Made by a program: the position numbers and the translations under genes. The notes below the pieces were generated by a model. That model worked only from the letters and a program-made list of their open reading frames with translations. It was not told the DNA's origin and did no database searches. Positions 1 through 5,975 of a stretch of DNA of 7,889 nt are shown piece by piece. This DNA comes from Candidatus Rokuibacteriota bacterium (GTDB lineage: Bacteria > Methylomirabilota > Methylomirabilia > Rokubacteriales > CSP1-6), in the NCBI GenBank assembly GCA_016201575.1, contig JACQCN010000070.1, positions 1-7,889 of the forward strand. The letters are read 5' to 3'. Within the stretch, counting starts at the first letter, position 1. Each line of letters begins with the position of its first letter.

Positions 1-39
1 CATCTGGACCTTTTTGAGCGCTGCCGGGCTTTTCAGCAT
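1..39 (-). CDS. 5' end of an unidentified gene cut by the window edge
   Basis: An ATG at 39-37 opens a frame that stays open to the window edge and encodes MLKSPAALKKVQM. It lies 18 bases after the stop of the SnoaL-like gene on the same strand, with a possible SD (AGCAGG) directly before the ATG. The start region, from TCTAGC through the first codons, resembles that of the RidA-like gene at 4773: 6 of 13 residues match (M1, L2, K3, L8, K9, V11) and the bases from TCTAGC to CTGAA differ at one position. It may therefore be a relative of that gene, but 13 codons cannot identify a family. Confidence 0.45.
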   Translation of the reverse strand, partial: MLKSPAALKKVQM

Positions 40-57
40 CCTGCTAGACCAGCGGCC

Positions 58-483
58 TCAGGCGGGCAGCCGGCGGCGCAGGACCTTGGCGAGCGCGGCG
101 GGCTCGAAGCCGAGCTGGAGCAGCGCGACGCCCGTGTCGAAGTACTCTCGGTAGGCGGCGATCCGCCCGCCGTCCAGCTCGAAGACGCTCATGCCGCGGA
201 AGCCGAGGCGCCGGCCCGCGCTCCGGGGCACCGCCGCGGTCACCGTGTAGCCGAAGCTCCACTCCGCGGCGGCGCGGTCGGGCCGCTCGACCACCGTGTC
301 CATGGTCCACCGGTAGTCCGCGCCTTCGCGGAACATCCGCTCGAACATCGCCCGGAGCGCCGCGTGACCTCCGTGGGGCCCGTAGAACGTGTCGTGATAG
401 GTCGCGCCCGGCGTGAAGCAGGCGACGAGCGCGTTCACGTCCCGCCGGTTGAAGGCCGCCTCGAACTCGCGCACGACGCTCAC
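58..483 (-). CDS. SnoaL-like / NTF2-fold protein
   Basis: A 141-residue protein of the SnoaL/nuclear transport factor 2 superfamily, a small cone-shaped fold used by polyketide cyclases, ketosteroid isomerases and many uncharacterised proteins. Visible hallmarks are the N-terminal helix with FEAAFNRRDVNALVACF (7-23), the strand and turn with ATYHDTFYGPHGG (27-39), the AEWSFGYTVT strand (73-82), and the C-terminal GMSVFELDGGRIAAYREYFD (97-116), which is the most typical SnoaL signature. The start is GTG at 483, with a strong GAGGAGG SD about six bases upstream. It is divergent from the dehydrogenase at 557. The last 25 residues (LLQLGFEPAALAKVLRRR) extend past the fold. Substrate and reaction cannot be inferred; many family members have no known activity. 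Confidence 0.88.
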   Translation of the reverse strand: MSVVREFEAAFNRRDVNALVACFTPGATYHDTFYGPHGGHAALRAMFERMFREGADYRWTMDTVVERPDRAAAEWSFGYTVTAAVPRSAGRRLGFRGMSVFELDGGRIAAYREYFDTGVALLQLGFEPAALAKVLRRRLPA

Positions 484-556
484 GGTGCCCTCCTCGCCGG
501 ATCAGTGTATCCTTCCGAGGGCGTCCGGCGCCCATCTCGCGACGAAGGAGGCAACC
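484..556. promoter_or_regulatory. divergent intergenic region between SnoaL-like and dehydrogenase genes
   Basis: The 73 bases separate two divergent starts and must hold the control signals for both unless transcription enters from farther away. Each end has a clear SD: CCTCCTC at 489-495 (GAGGAGG on the minus strand) for the SnoaL-like gene, and AAGGAGG at 545-551 for the dehydrogenase. A TATCCT at 508-513 could be a plus-strand -10 box, but no good -35 box accompanies it, so no promoter is called. Confidence 0.4.
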
Positions 557-1459
557 GTGGCGGACACCGTCGGCTTCATCGGCCTGGGCACGATGGGCAT
601 GCCCATGGCCACGAATCTTTCCAGGGCGGGCGTCCCGCTCGCCGTGTACGACGCGAGCGCGGCGGCCGCGCAGGCGGCGCGCGGGCTGGCGGGCGTGGAC
701 GTCGCGCCCTCGCCCAAGGCGGTGGCGGAGCGCGCGGCGGTCGTCTTCACGTGCCTGCCCAACGACGACATCGTGCGCGCGGTCTACCTGGGGCCGGACG
801 GCGTGGCGGCCGGCGGCAAGGCCGGGCTCGTCACCTGCGACTGCTCGACGGTGAGCCCGGAGGCCACGCTCGACGTCCACCGGGCGCTCGCGGCCGGGGG
901 CATCTCCCACATGGACACGCCGATGCTCGGCTCCCAGCCCCAGGCCGTCGCCGGCGAGATCTTCTTCATCGTCGGGGGCGACGCCGCCAACATGACGAAG
1001 ATCGAGGCCTATCTGAAGATCATGGGCAAGCTCCACATGTACGTGGGGCCGCCCGCCACCGGCAACCGCATCAAGCTCATGCACAATGGGCTGGCGGCGG
1101 TGATCTCGGTGGCGGTGGCGGAGGCGCTCGCCACGTGCGTGAAGGCCGGGGTGAGCACGGACACCTTCTACCAGGTCGTGTGCAAGGGCGGCGGGATGGC
1201 CTACGGCACCTACTGGGAGCGCCGGGCCAAGCGCGTCTGCAACGGCGAGTTCTCGCCGACCTTCATGCTCCAGCACATGCGCAAGGACGCGACCCTGGCG
1301 CTGAACCAGACGCGCGCCCTCGGGGTGCCGGCGCCGATGCTCGAGGAGACCAAGCAGACCTACGACGAGGCGATGGACAGCGGCTGGGCCACGCAGGACT
1401 TCTCGGCCGTCACCCACGTCATCGAGAAGCGGATCGGCCGGACGCTGTCGGGGAAGTAG
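557..1459 (+). CDS. 3-hydroxyisobutyrate dehydrogenase-like NAD(P)-dependent oxidoreductase
   Basis: A 300-residue beta-hydroxyacid dehydrogenase, a family that oxidises a beta-hydroxy acid to the semialdehyde or keto acid with NAD(P). The N-terminal Rossmann fold shows GFIGLGTMG (6-14, GxGxxG) and the family stretch VVFTCLPNDDIV (62-73). The substrate loop is DTPMLGSQPQAVAG (120-133), a variant of the usual DAPVSGG. The catalytic lysine is K173 in GNRIKLMHNG with N177 nearby, and K243/D244 lie in the all-helical C-terminal domain. The frame is open from 413, but GTG 557 is the start: AAGGAGG sits five bases upstream, the Rossmann strand begins six residues in, and a longer reading would overlap the divergent gene. 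The variant substrate loop means the substrate may not be 3-hydroxyisobutyrate; tartronate semialdehyde reductase or another relative is possible. Confidence 0.92.
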   Translation: MADTVGFIGLGTMGMPMATNLSRAGVPLAVYDASAAAAQAARGLAGVDVAPSPKAVAERAAVVFTCLPNDDIVRAVYLGPDGVAAGGKAGLVTCDCSTVSPEATLDVHRALAAGGISHMDTPMLGSQPQAVAGEIFFIVGGDAANMTKIEAYLKIMGKLHMYVGPPATGNRIKLMHNGLAAVISVAVAEALATCVKAGVSTDTFYQVVCKGGGMAYGTYWERRAKRVCNGEFSPTFMLQHMRKDATLALNQTRALGVPAPMLEETKQTYDEAMDSGWATQDFSAVTHVIEKRIGRTLSGK

Positions 1460-1483
1460 CGGGGTTCGCGCCGCACGCGGGAC

Positions 1484-1502
1484 CGCGCCGCCGGAGGGCG
1501 CG
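1484..1502. terminator. possible hairpin between convergent genes
   Basis: CGCGCC at 1484-1489 and GGCGCG at 1497-1502 can form a six-base-pair stem with a seven-base loop in the 60-base gap between the convergent dehydrogenase and MOSC genes. The position suits a bidirectional terminator. There is no T-tract on either side, and short GC stems are common at this base composition, so support is weak. Confidence 0.25.
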
Positions 1503-1519
1503 CACCAGGCGCTGGAGGA

Positions 1520-2161
1520 TCAGGGTGCGGCGCGGGTGCGCGCCTCGAAGTCCTCGCGCCAGCGCCGCGGCAACGCCCGCACGCGGAGCGCGCGCCGGGC
1601 GCCCTCGACGTCCTCGGGGTCGAGGTAGCGCAGGCGGCTGGCCTCCCGCACCGTCAGGATCTCGGGCTCGCGCTCCACCCGCTCGATCGCGTCACCCGCC
1701 CGGACCGGGCCCTCCTCGAGCACGCGCAGGTAGAACCCGACGCGGCCGCTCCGCAGGAACTCGCGCGGGAACCACGGCAGGCCCATCTTGAGCGCGAGCT
1801 TGTAGCAGGGCGCGCGCGGCTGAGCGACCTGCAGGAGCGCGGCGCCCATGCGGTACACGTCGCCGACGTGCACGTCGGTCTCGACCATCCCCTCGACCGT
1901 GAGGTTCTCCCCGAACTGGCCGGCGGGGAACGGGGGACGCTTCAGGCGCTCCGCCCAGACTCCGTAGTGCTCGGCCGGGTAGGCGTAGACCGCCTTGTCG
2001 ACCCCGCGGTTCTCGAGGTCCGCCTGGCCGTCGCCGTCGAGGTTCAGCGCGCGGACCTTTACGGGGCCCGCCACCGCCTGCTTGAAGATGCCGGTACGGA
2101 CCACCCCATCCGGGGCGGGAACGTCCAGCGGCATCGACACGTTGACCGAGACCACCCGCAT
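1520..2161 (-). CDS. MOSC domain protein, YiiM-like
   Basis: A 213-residue MOSC-domain protein. The family binds sulfur or the molybdenum cofactor through one conserved cysteine; YiiM-type members reduce N-hydroxylated compounds. Visible motifs are LNLDGDGQADLENRGVDKAV (39-58), GQFGENLT (81-88) and QPRAPCYKL (113-121) with the ligand cysteine at C119. The C-terminal part (about 165-208: ILTVREASRLRYLDPEDVEG and what follows) looks like the 3-alpha domain found after MOSC in YiiM. The usual HGGxDKAV is NRGVDKAV here. ATG 2161 is preferred because MRVVSVNVSMPLDV is the family's usual beginning. A TTG at 2188 in the same frame overlaps the stop of the upstream VOC remnant and would add nine residues. 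No strong SD is seen for either. The electron donor cannot be told from this window. Confidence 0.9.
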   Translation of the reverse strand: MRVVSVNVSMPLDVPAPDGVVRTGIFKQAVAGPVKVRALNLDGDGQADLENRGVDKAVYAYPAEHYGVWAERLKRPPFPAGQFGENLTVEGMVETDVHVGDVYRMGAALLQVAQPRAPCYKLALKMGLPWFPREFLRSGRVGFYLRVLEEGPVRAGDAIERVEREPEILTVREASRLRYLDPEDVEGARRALRVRALPRRWREDFEARTRAAP

Positions 2162-2184
2162 GAGCTTGAGACGCGCCCCGCCCC

Positions 2185-2277
2185 TCAATCGATGTACAGC
2201 TCCACGGTGTAGCCGTTGGGGCCTTGGACGGTCGTGACGCCCTGATCGCGCGACTCCAACGGGACGGCGATGATCTC
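2185..2277 (-). pseudogene. C-terminal remnant of a VOC/glyoxalase-family gene
   Basis: The minus-strand frame ending at TGA 2187-2185 reads DQGVTTVQGPNGYTVELYID at its end, matching the C-terminal signature of vicinal oxygen chelate proteins (glyoxalase or extradiol-dioxygenase type, DPDGNxxELYxD), including the metal-ligand glutamate of ELY. Recognisable sequence begins around 2277, exactly at the stop codon of the VapC-type toxin. Farther upstream the frame runs antiphase through the toxin gene and has no VOC character. I read it as a gene whose 5' part was removed or displaced when the toxin-antitoxin cassette arrived. About 30 codons limit certainty. Confidence 0.55.
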
Positions 2278-2704
2278 ACTCAGGTCCCAGAACGTCGAAT
2301 CCCTCTTGTTCCGCCGCCGCGGCCTGCCGGTGGTCGAGCGTGACGAACTCGAGGGCTGCCCGCTCGTCCTCCGCGGCGACCAGCGCGGCGCCGATCTGAA
2401 GCGCGTCCGCCGCCCGCAGGGGATGCGCTTCCACCAGGCGCTCGGCGTGGCGGCGCACAGCGTCCACGGCGGTGACCTCCGACCAGCGCTCCCAGGCTGT
2501 CAGGACCTCCCGCCGCGCGGCCAGGAGCCGCCGCGAAGCAGGTGGCTCCTCGCGCCGCCGACGCGCCAGCGCCGAGAGCAATTCCACCCGCGTCAGCATC
2601 CATACGACGACGACCGGGTCGGCTCGCAGCCATCCTTCGACGCGGCCGGTTTCCCGCTCGGCGACGATCAGGGGAATCAGCGCCGAGGTGTCCCAGAATC
2701 TCAC
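2276..2704 (-). CDS. VapC-type PIN-domain ribonuclease toxin
   Basis: A 142-residue PIN-domain protein, the toxin of a type II toxin-antitoxin pair; VapC toxins cut tRNA or rRNA using a Mg2+ site built from acidic residues. All four expected acidic positions are present: D6 in FWDTSALI, E41 in TRVELLSAL, D100 in RAADALQ and D124 in TLDHR. Length is normal for VapC. The start is GTG 2704, whose last two bases are the first two of the antitoxin stop (GTGA, four-base overlap); a second GTG at 2707 is adjacent. GGGAG lies eight bases before 2704. The frame is open upstream to 3088, but that stretch is antiphase to the antitoxin gene. Translational coupling to the antitoxin is expected. The stop overlaps the point where the VOC remnant begins. 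Confidence 0.9.
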   Translation of the reverse strand: MRFWDTSALIPLIVAERETGRVEGWLRADPVVVVWMLTRVELLSALARRRREEPPASRRLLAARREVLTAWERWSEVTAVDAVRRHAERLVEAHPLRAADALQIGAALVAAEDERAALEFVTLDHRQAAAAEQEGFDVLGPE

Positions 2705-3000
2705 CACCCGCTCTCCCGCTCGCGGAGGAACTCCTTGAGCAGGCTCGTTCGCAGCTTCGGCGCCCGGCGGCGTCCGAGCCATTCGGGCGCTCCCCCGGTA
2801 CCCCGGCGAATGAGTCCTCGCCGCTCGAGCCGCGCCAGGCGCGCGTCCGCGTCGGTGGCCTCCCGCGGGCGCTGCGCGACAGGGACGATATGAGCGACGG
2901 GCCGGTCCCGCTCGAGCACCAGCACGGTCCCGCCTCCTTTCACATAGTCGAGGTAGCGGGACAGGTTGTTCTTGAGCTCGGCGATCTTGGCCTTTTTCAC
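2701..3000 (-). CDS. Phd/YefM-family antitoxin
   Basis: A 99-residue antitoxin paired with the PIN toxin. The N-terminal half is the Phd/YefM DNA-binding fold: KKAKIAELKNNLSRYLDYVK (2-21), then GGTVLVLERDRPVAHIVP (23-40), where the family has its strand-turn-strand and the typical RxxPVAxIVP. The basic, disordered-looking C-terminus (about 60-99) is the usual toxin-wrapping part. The start is GTG 3000, just before AAAAAG. No SD precedes it; instead a promoter is placed so that transcription should begin at or next to this GTG. Phd proteins repress their own promoter, and an inverted repeat lies directly upstream. The gene overlaps the toxin start by four bases. Confidence 0.88.
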   Translation of the reverse strand: MKKAKIAELKNNLSRYLDYVKGGGTVLVLERDRPVAHIVPVAQRPREATDADARLARLERRGLIRRGTGGAPEWLGRRRAPKLRTSLLKEFLRERESGW

Positions 3001-3017
3001 CTGGCCATGTTAGCCAG
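3001..3017. promoter_or_regulatory. inverted repeat, candidate antitoxin operator
   Basis: CTGGCCATGTTAGCCAG is an imperfect palindrome: seven-base arms with one mismatch around a three-base centre. It abuts the antitoxin start codon and covers the whole -10 box, so an antitoxin dimer bound here would block RNA polymerase. Autoregulation through such palindromes is established for Phd/YefM antitoxins; its role here is inferred. Confidence 0.5.
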
Positions 3018-3036
3018 CTTGCCGTCGGTCCGTCAA
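3007..3036 (-). promoter_or_regulatory. sigma70-type promoter of the toxin-antitoxin operon
   Basis: On the minus strand, TTGACG (3036-3031) and TAACAT (3012-3007) are separated by 18 bases. The -35 matches consensus at five of six positions and the -10 at four of six. Six bases (GGCCAG) separate the -10 box from the GTG start at 3000, so the transcript should begin at about the start codon, giving a leaderless mRNA. This fits the absence of an SD. Confidence 0.6.
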
Positions 3037-3172
3037 CCCATCCCATCCTCTTCGAAAACCGGCAGCGTCGGCTCGGGGGATCCGGCACTTAGCACGGCTC
3101 CCCTTGCCGTTCACGTATCCTCGCTGTGAAAGCCCGCGCGTCCTTCGACAGCAACTCAAAGGCAGCAAGCCT

Positions 3173-3184
3173 ACTCGATCGAGT
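3173..3184. repeat. 12-base perfect palindrome after the DinB-like gene
   Basis: ACTCGATCGAGT is a perfect palindrome lying immediately after the TGA of the DinB-like gene. It has no loop or T-tract, so it is not a convincing terminator. The rest of the 184-base gap up to the antitoxin start holds only the antitoxin promoter and a small ACGGC/GCCGT hairpin at 3094-3110; I see no gene in it. Confidence 0.35.
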
Positions 3185-3685
3185 TCAGCCAACCCGGCCT
3201 TGCGCGGCCCGCCATTGCGCGACGTTCCCCTCGATCTGCCGGGCGTGGACTTCCAGGTGCTCGGCGTAGAGGCGAAGCCAGTCCTCGCCGGTGTAGCGGC
3301 CGGACTCGGTGTGGCGCCCCGCCCGCGTCCACGCCGCCTCCGGCAGGCGGCGGATGAGCGCCGTCGTGTGCGCCCGGACCGCGTCCACGGTCGCCAGCGC
3401 CGTCTCCAGCGGGAGGCCGTGGTAGTCGAAGGTCGCCGCCCACTCCGCCTGCTGATAGCCGACGATGACGGGCTCCGTCTCCGCGACGAGATAGCGGATG
3501 CGGGCGTAGGCGTTCGTCTCCGCGTCGGCGCAATGGCACACGATCTCGTGGGCCGACCACTCCTTCGGTGCCGGCCGCCAGGTGAGCGCCGCCGCAGGCA
3601 CTGTCGCCAGTGCGGCCCGGAGACGGGCAGGACCCTCGGCGTAGCGCTGGATCAACGCCTCGCGCTCGGCCCGCGCCAGCGCCAT
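3185..3685 (-). CDS. DinB-family putative metal-dependent enzyme
   Basis: A 166-residue four-helix-bundle protein of the DinB/YfiT type. The family's three metal-binding histidines are visible: H51 in EWSAHEIVCHCADAE, and H143 and H147 in YAEHLEVHARQ. Other typical features are the PAPKEWS segment (38-44) before the first histidine helix and the long amphipathic helix around 95-113. Known relatives are thiol S-transferases acting with bacillithiol or mycothiol, or metal-dependent hydrolases; many have no assigned reaction. The ATG at 3685 overlaps the last base of the upstream hydrolase stop (TGATG), with GGGAG about seven bases before, so the two genes are translationally coupled. It is the last gene of the operon that begins with the OsmC-like gene. 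Confidence 0.85.
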   Translation of the reverse strand: MALARAEREALIQRYAEGPARLRAALATVPAAALTWRPAPKEWSAHEIVCHCADAETNAYARIRYLVAETEPVIVGYQQAEWAATFDYHGLPLETALATVDAVRAHTTALIRRLPEAAWTRAGRHTESGRYTGEDWLRLYAEHLEVHARQIEGNVAQWRAAQGRVG

Positions 3686-4473
3686 CACCGGCTCCCGGTC
3701 GCCGGCTTGGCGTGCGCCCCGATGAAGGCCTGCACCCGGCGCCAGGCGTCGGCGGAGGCGTCCGCGAACTGCGCCTGCTGGCGATCGAAGAAGCTGTGCG
3801 GCGCGCCGGGATACGTCACCGTCTCGCGCGTCACCCCGGCCCGGTCGAGCGCCGCGTCGAACTCGTGGATCGCGCTCTCCGGGATGCCCGGGTCGGCGCC
3901 GCCGTAGATCGCGAGCGCCGGGCACGCGAACCGCGAGACGGCGTCGATGGGCTTCGGGCGCTCGGGCAAGCGCGAGAGCCCGAGGGGCCAGCCGTAGAAG
4001 CCGATCACGCCCGCGTAGCCGAGACCGCTCGCCGCCTGGAGGAACGAGATGGCCCCGCCGAAGCAGAAGCCGACGGAGAACAGGGCGCGCACCCGCCCGC
4101 CCTCGGTGGAGCGCAGGAAGGCCGCCCCGGCGCTGATGTCGGCCTGGAGCGTCTCGGGCCGCGTCTGGCCGACGTGGGGCATGAAGTCGAATCCCTCGCC
4201 GCGCCCGTCGAGCCCGGCGGTGCGCGCGAAGTAGTCGATCGCCACGGCGTCGACGCCGACCTCCGCGAACCGCTCCGCCAGCTCCTTGTAGTACGTGTGC
4301 AGGCCGCGCACGTCCGGGAGCACGACCATGCCGGCGCCCGTGGGCCGCGCGGCGCGGGCCGCGTAGGCCGCGAAGCGCGTGCCGTCGGCGGAGGTGAGGA
4401 CGAGGTCGCGGGCGTCGGTGGCGCCGCCCGCGATCGGCGGGATCGGCGGGCGCGAGTTCAGGTCGAAGCACAT
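3685..4473 (-). CDS. dienelactone hydrolase family protein
   Basis: A 262-residue alpha/beta hydrolase of the dienelactone hydrolase (carboxymethylenebutenolidase) family. The catalytic triad is visible: nucleophile C137 in GFCFGG, D194 in GGADPGIP, and H226 in PGAPHSFFD. The oxyanion-region signature VVLPDVRGLHTYYKELAERF (50-69) is also present. Cysteine rather than serine as nucleophile is the hallmark of true dienelactone hydrolases, which open 4-carboxymethylenebut-2-en-4-olide in chloroaromatic degradation. No other gene of that pathway is nearby, so the actual ester or lactone is unknown. ATG 4473 has GGAGG five bases before it and follows the RidA-like stop by 18 bases. The N-terminus (MCFDLNSRPPIPP) has no signal peptide, so a cytoplasmic location is expected. 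Confidence 0.93.
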   Translation of the reverse strand: MCFDLNSRPPIPPIAGGATDARDLVLTSADGTRFAAYAARAARPTGAGMVVLPDVRGLHTYYKELAERFAEVGVDAVAIDYFARTAGLDGRGEGFDFMPHVGQTRPETLQADISAGAAFLRSTEGGRVRALFSVGFCFGGAISFLQAASGLGYAGVIGFYGWPLGLSRLPERPKPIDAVSRFACPALAIYGGADPGIPESAIHEFDAALDRAGVTRETVTYPGAPHSFFDRQQAQFADASADAWRRVQAFIGAHAKPATGSR

Positions 4474-4491
4474 GGTGGCCTCCGTCGGCGG

Positions 4492-4773
4492 CTACTTCAC
4501 CGCCGTCAGCATAATCTCCACGAGCCCCTCGGGCACGATCAGCCCGGTCCCGACCATCGTGCGCGCGGGGAGGTCTCCGGTGAACTCGCGGCTCCGGAGG
4601 TACACGAAGACCTTGGCGGCGTGCTCCAGGCGCGAGCCGGCGGCCCAGAGCGTGGCGGCCAGGTTGTCGAGCGCGCGCCGGGTCCGGGCCTTGATGACGC
4701 CCGACACCCCGCCCCGCTCGTCGGTGGCGACCGTGTCCGACACGTGTTTGAGCGGCCTGCGGGTCTTCAGCAT
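4492..4773 (-). CDS. short RidA-like (YjgF/YER057c) protein, possibly decayed
   Basis: A 93-residue protein with the second half of a RidA domain: IKARTRRALDNLAATLWAAG (27-46), HAAKVFVYL (51-59), LPARTMVG (68-75) with R71 corresponding to the family's substrate arginine, and VPEGLVEIMLTAV (80-92). RidA deaminates reactive enamine/imine intermediates such as 2-aminoacrylate. Against the usual length of about 130, two parts are missing: the N-terminal strands with the YSQA and SGQ motifs, replaced by MLKTRRPLKHVSD, and about 14 residues of the loop before PART. The frame is intact and the gene is packed into the operon (four bases after the thiolase stop, 18 before the hydrolase start). It may be a divergent RidA-fold protein or a decaying copy; normal deaminase activity is doubtful. 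ATG 4773 has only a weak SD. Confidence 0.7.
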   Translation of the reverse strand: MLKTRRPLKHVSDTVATDERGGVSGVIKARTRRALDNLAATLWAAGSRLEHAAKVFVYLRSREFTGDLPARTMVGTGLIVPEGLVEIMLTAVK

Positions 4774-4777
4774 CCGG

Positions 4778-5965
4778 CTAGAGGCAGGCTTCGAACAGGC
4801 CGGCCGCCCCCTGGCCGCCGCCGATGCACATCGTCACCACGCCCAGGCGCGCCTTCCGGCGCAGCATCTCGTTGGCGAGCGTGCCGACCATGCGCGAGCC
4901 GGTCATGCCGAACGGGTGGCCGATCGAGACCGAGCCGCCGTTGACGTTGAGCCGGTCGGGGTCGAGGCCGAGCCGGTCGCGGCAGTACACCACCTGGACG
5001 GCGAACGCCTCGTTCAGCTCCCAGAGGTCGATGTCCTTCACGGTGAGACCGTGCCGCCGGAGGAGCTTCGGCACCGCGAACACCGGGCCGATGCCCATCT
5101 CGTCGGGCTCGCAGCCGGCGATCGCGAAGCCCCGGAACACGAGCTTGGGCCGGACGCCGAGCGCCTCGGCGCGCTCGCGCGACATGAGCAGCGTGGCGGA
5201 GGCGCCGTCGGAGAGCTGGGAGGAGTTGCCCGCCGTCACCGTGCCCTGGCCGCTCTCCTTGTCGAAGTGGGGCGGCAGCGCGAGCAGGGCCTCCAGCGTC
5301 GTGTCGGGCCGGTTGCACTCGTCGCGGTCGACGTAGTAGCCCTCGCGCCCGGCGACCTCGCCGGTCTTCTTGTCGAGGATCCCGCGCGTCACCTGGAGCG
5401 GCGCCAGCTCTTCCTTGAAGAAGCCCTCTTGCTGGGCGCGGGCCGTCCGCTGCTGGCTCGAGAGCGCGTACCGGTCCTGGGCCTCGCGGCCGATCCCGTA
5501 GCGCTTGGCCACGACCTCGGCCGTCTCGCCCATCACCATGTAGATCCCGGGGTAGTGCTCCTTGACCCAGGGGTTCGGGCTGTTGTCGCGGGTCAGCATC
5601 GTGATGCTCTCGACCCCGCCGCCGATCGCCGCCTCCACGCCCTCCTGGACGATCAGGTGCGCGGCCATGGCGATGGCCTGGAGGCCGGACGAGCAGAAAC
5701 GGTTGACGGTGGTCCCGGCCACCGAGGGCGGCAGCCCCGCGCGCAGGGCCGCCACCCGCGCCACGTTGTGGCCCTGGGACCCGTGGGGCTGGCCGCAGCC
5801 CAGGATCACGTCCTCGATCTCGCCCGGGTCGAGCTGCGGCGCCTTGCCGAGCACGTCGCGGATCGCGTGGGCGGCCAGGTCGTCGGGCCGCGTCAGGTTG
5901 AAGGACCCGCGGAACGACTTGGCGAGCGGCGTGCGCGAGCTGGCGACGACGACGGCCTCTCTCAT
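4778..5965 (-). CDS. thiolase (acetyl-CoA C-acyltransferase), FadA-like
   Basis: A 395-residue full-length thiolase. It cleaves 3-ketoacyl-CoA with CoA in beta-oxidation, or runs the reverse condensation. All catalytic features are present: nucleophile C91 in NRFCSSGLQAI, the NEAF motif (318-321), H350 in GHPFGMTGSR, and the general-base C380 in CIGGGQGAAGLFE. The N-terminal domain covers about 1-260 and the C-terminal domain about 270-393. ATG 5965 has GAGGAG seven bases upstream; this SD overlaps the far stop codon (5976-5978) of the extended OsmC-like gene, implying tight coupling. Substrate chain length cannot be told from sequence. The window holds no partner hydratase/dehydrogenase, so it may serve a stand-alone degradation route. 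Confidence 0.96.
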   Translation of the reverse strand: MREAVVVASSRTPLAKSFRGSFNLTRPDDLAAHAIRDVLGKAPQLDPGEIEDVILGCGQPHGSQGHNVARVAALRAGLPPSVAGTTVNRFCSSGLQAIAMAAHLIVQEGVEAAIGGGVESITMLTRDNSPNPWVKEHYPGIYMVMGETAEVVAKRYGIGREAQDRYALSSQQRTARAQQEGFFKEELAPLQVTRGILDKKTGEVAGREGYYVDRDECNRPDTTLEALLALPPHFDKESGQGTVTAGNSSQLSDGASATLLMSRERAEALGVRPKLVFRGFAIAGCEPDEMGIGPVFAVPKLLRRHGLTVKDIDLWELNEAFAVQVVYCRDRLGLDPDRLNVNGGSVSIGHPFGMTGSRMVGTLANEMLRRKARLGVVTMCIGGGQGAAGLFEACL

Positions 5966-5975
5966 GACGGTCTCC

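Noticed and set aside
413..556. Upstream extension of the dehydrogenase from ATG 413
   Set aside because: It would overlap the divergent SnoaL-like gene and adds 48 residues with no family match, while GTG 557 has an ideal SD and fits the Rossmann start.
44..1417. Long open frame on the minus strand (457 codons)
   Set aside because: It is antisense or antiphase to the SnoaL-like and dehydrogenase genes and its translation is Arg/Ala/Gly/His-rich with no domain. High GC leaves such frames open by chance. The same applies to the long plus-strand frames at 364-1791, 3610-4944, 4379-6169 and 5562-7169 and the minus-strand one at 6458-7612.
2705..3088. Longer toxin reading from ATG 3088
   Set aside because: It runs antiphase through the antitoxin gene and has no PIN character before residue VRFWDTSA; the GTGA overlap start is typical for these pairs.
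3010..3192. Small 60-codon minus-strand frame between DinB-like and antitoxin genes
   Set aside because: It covers the antitoxin promoter and has no recognisable motif or good SD.
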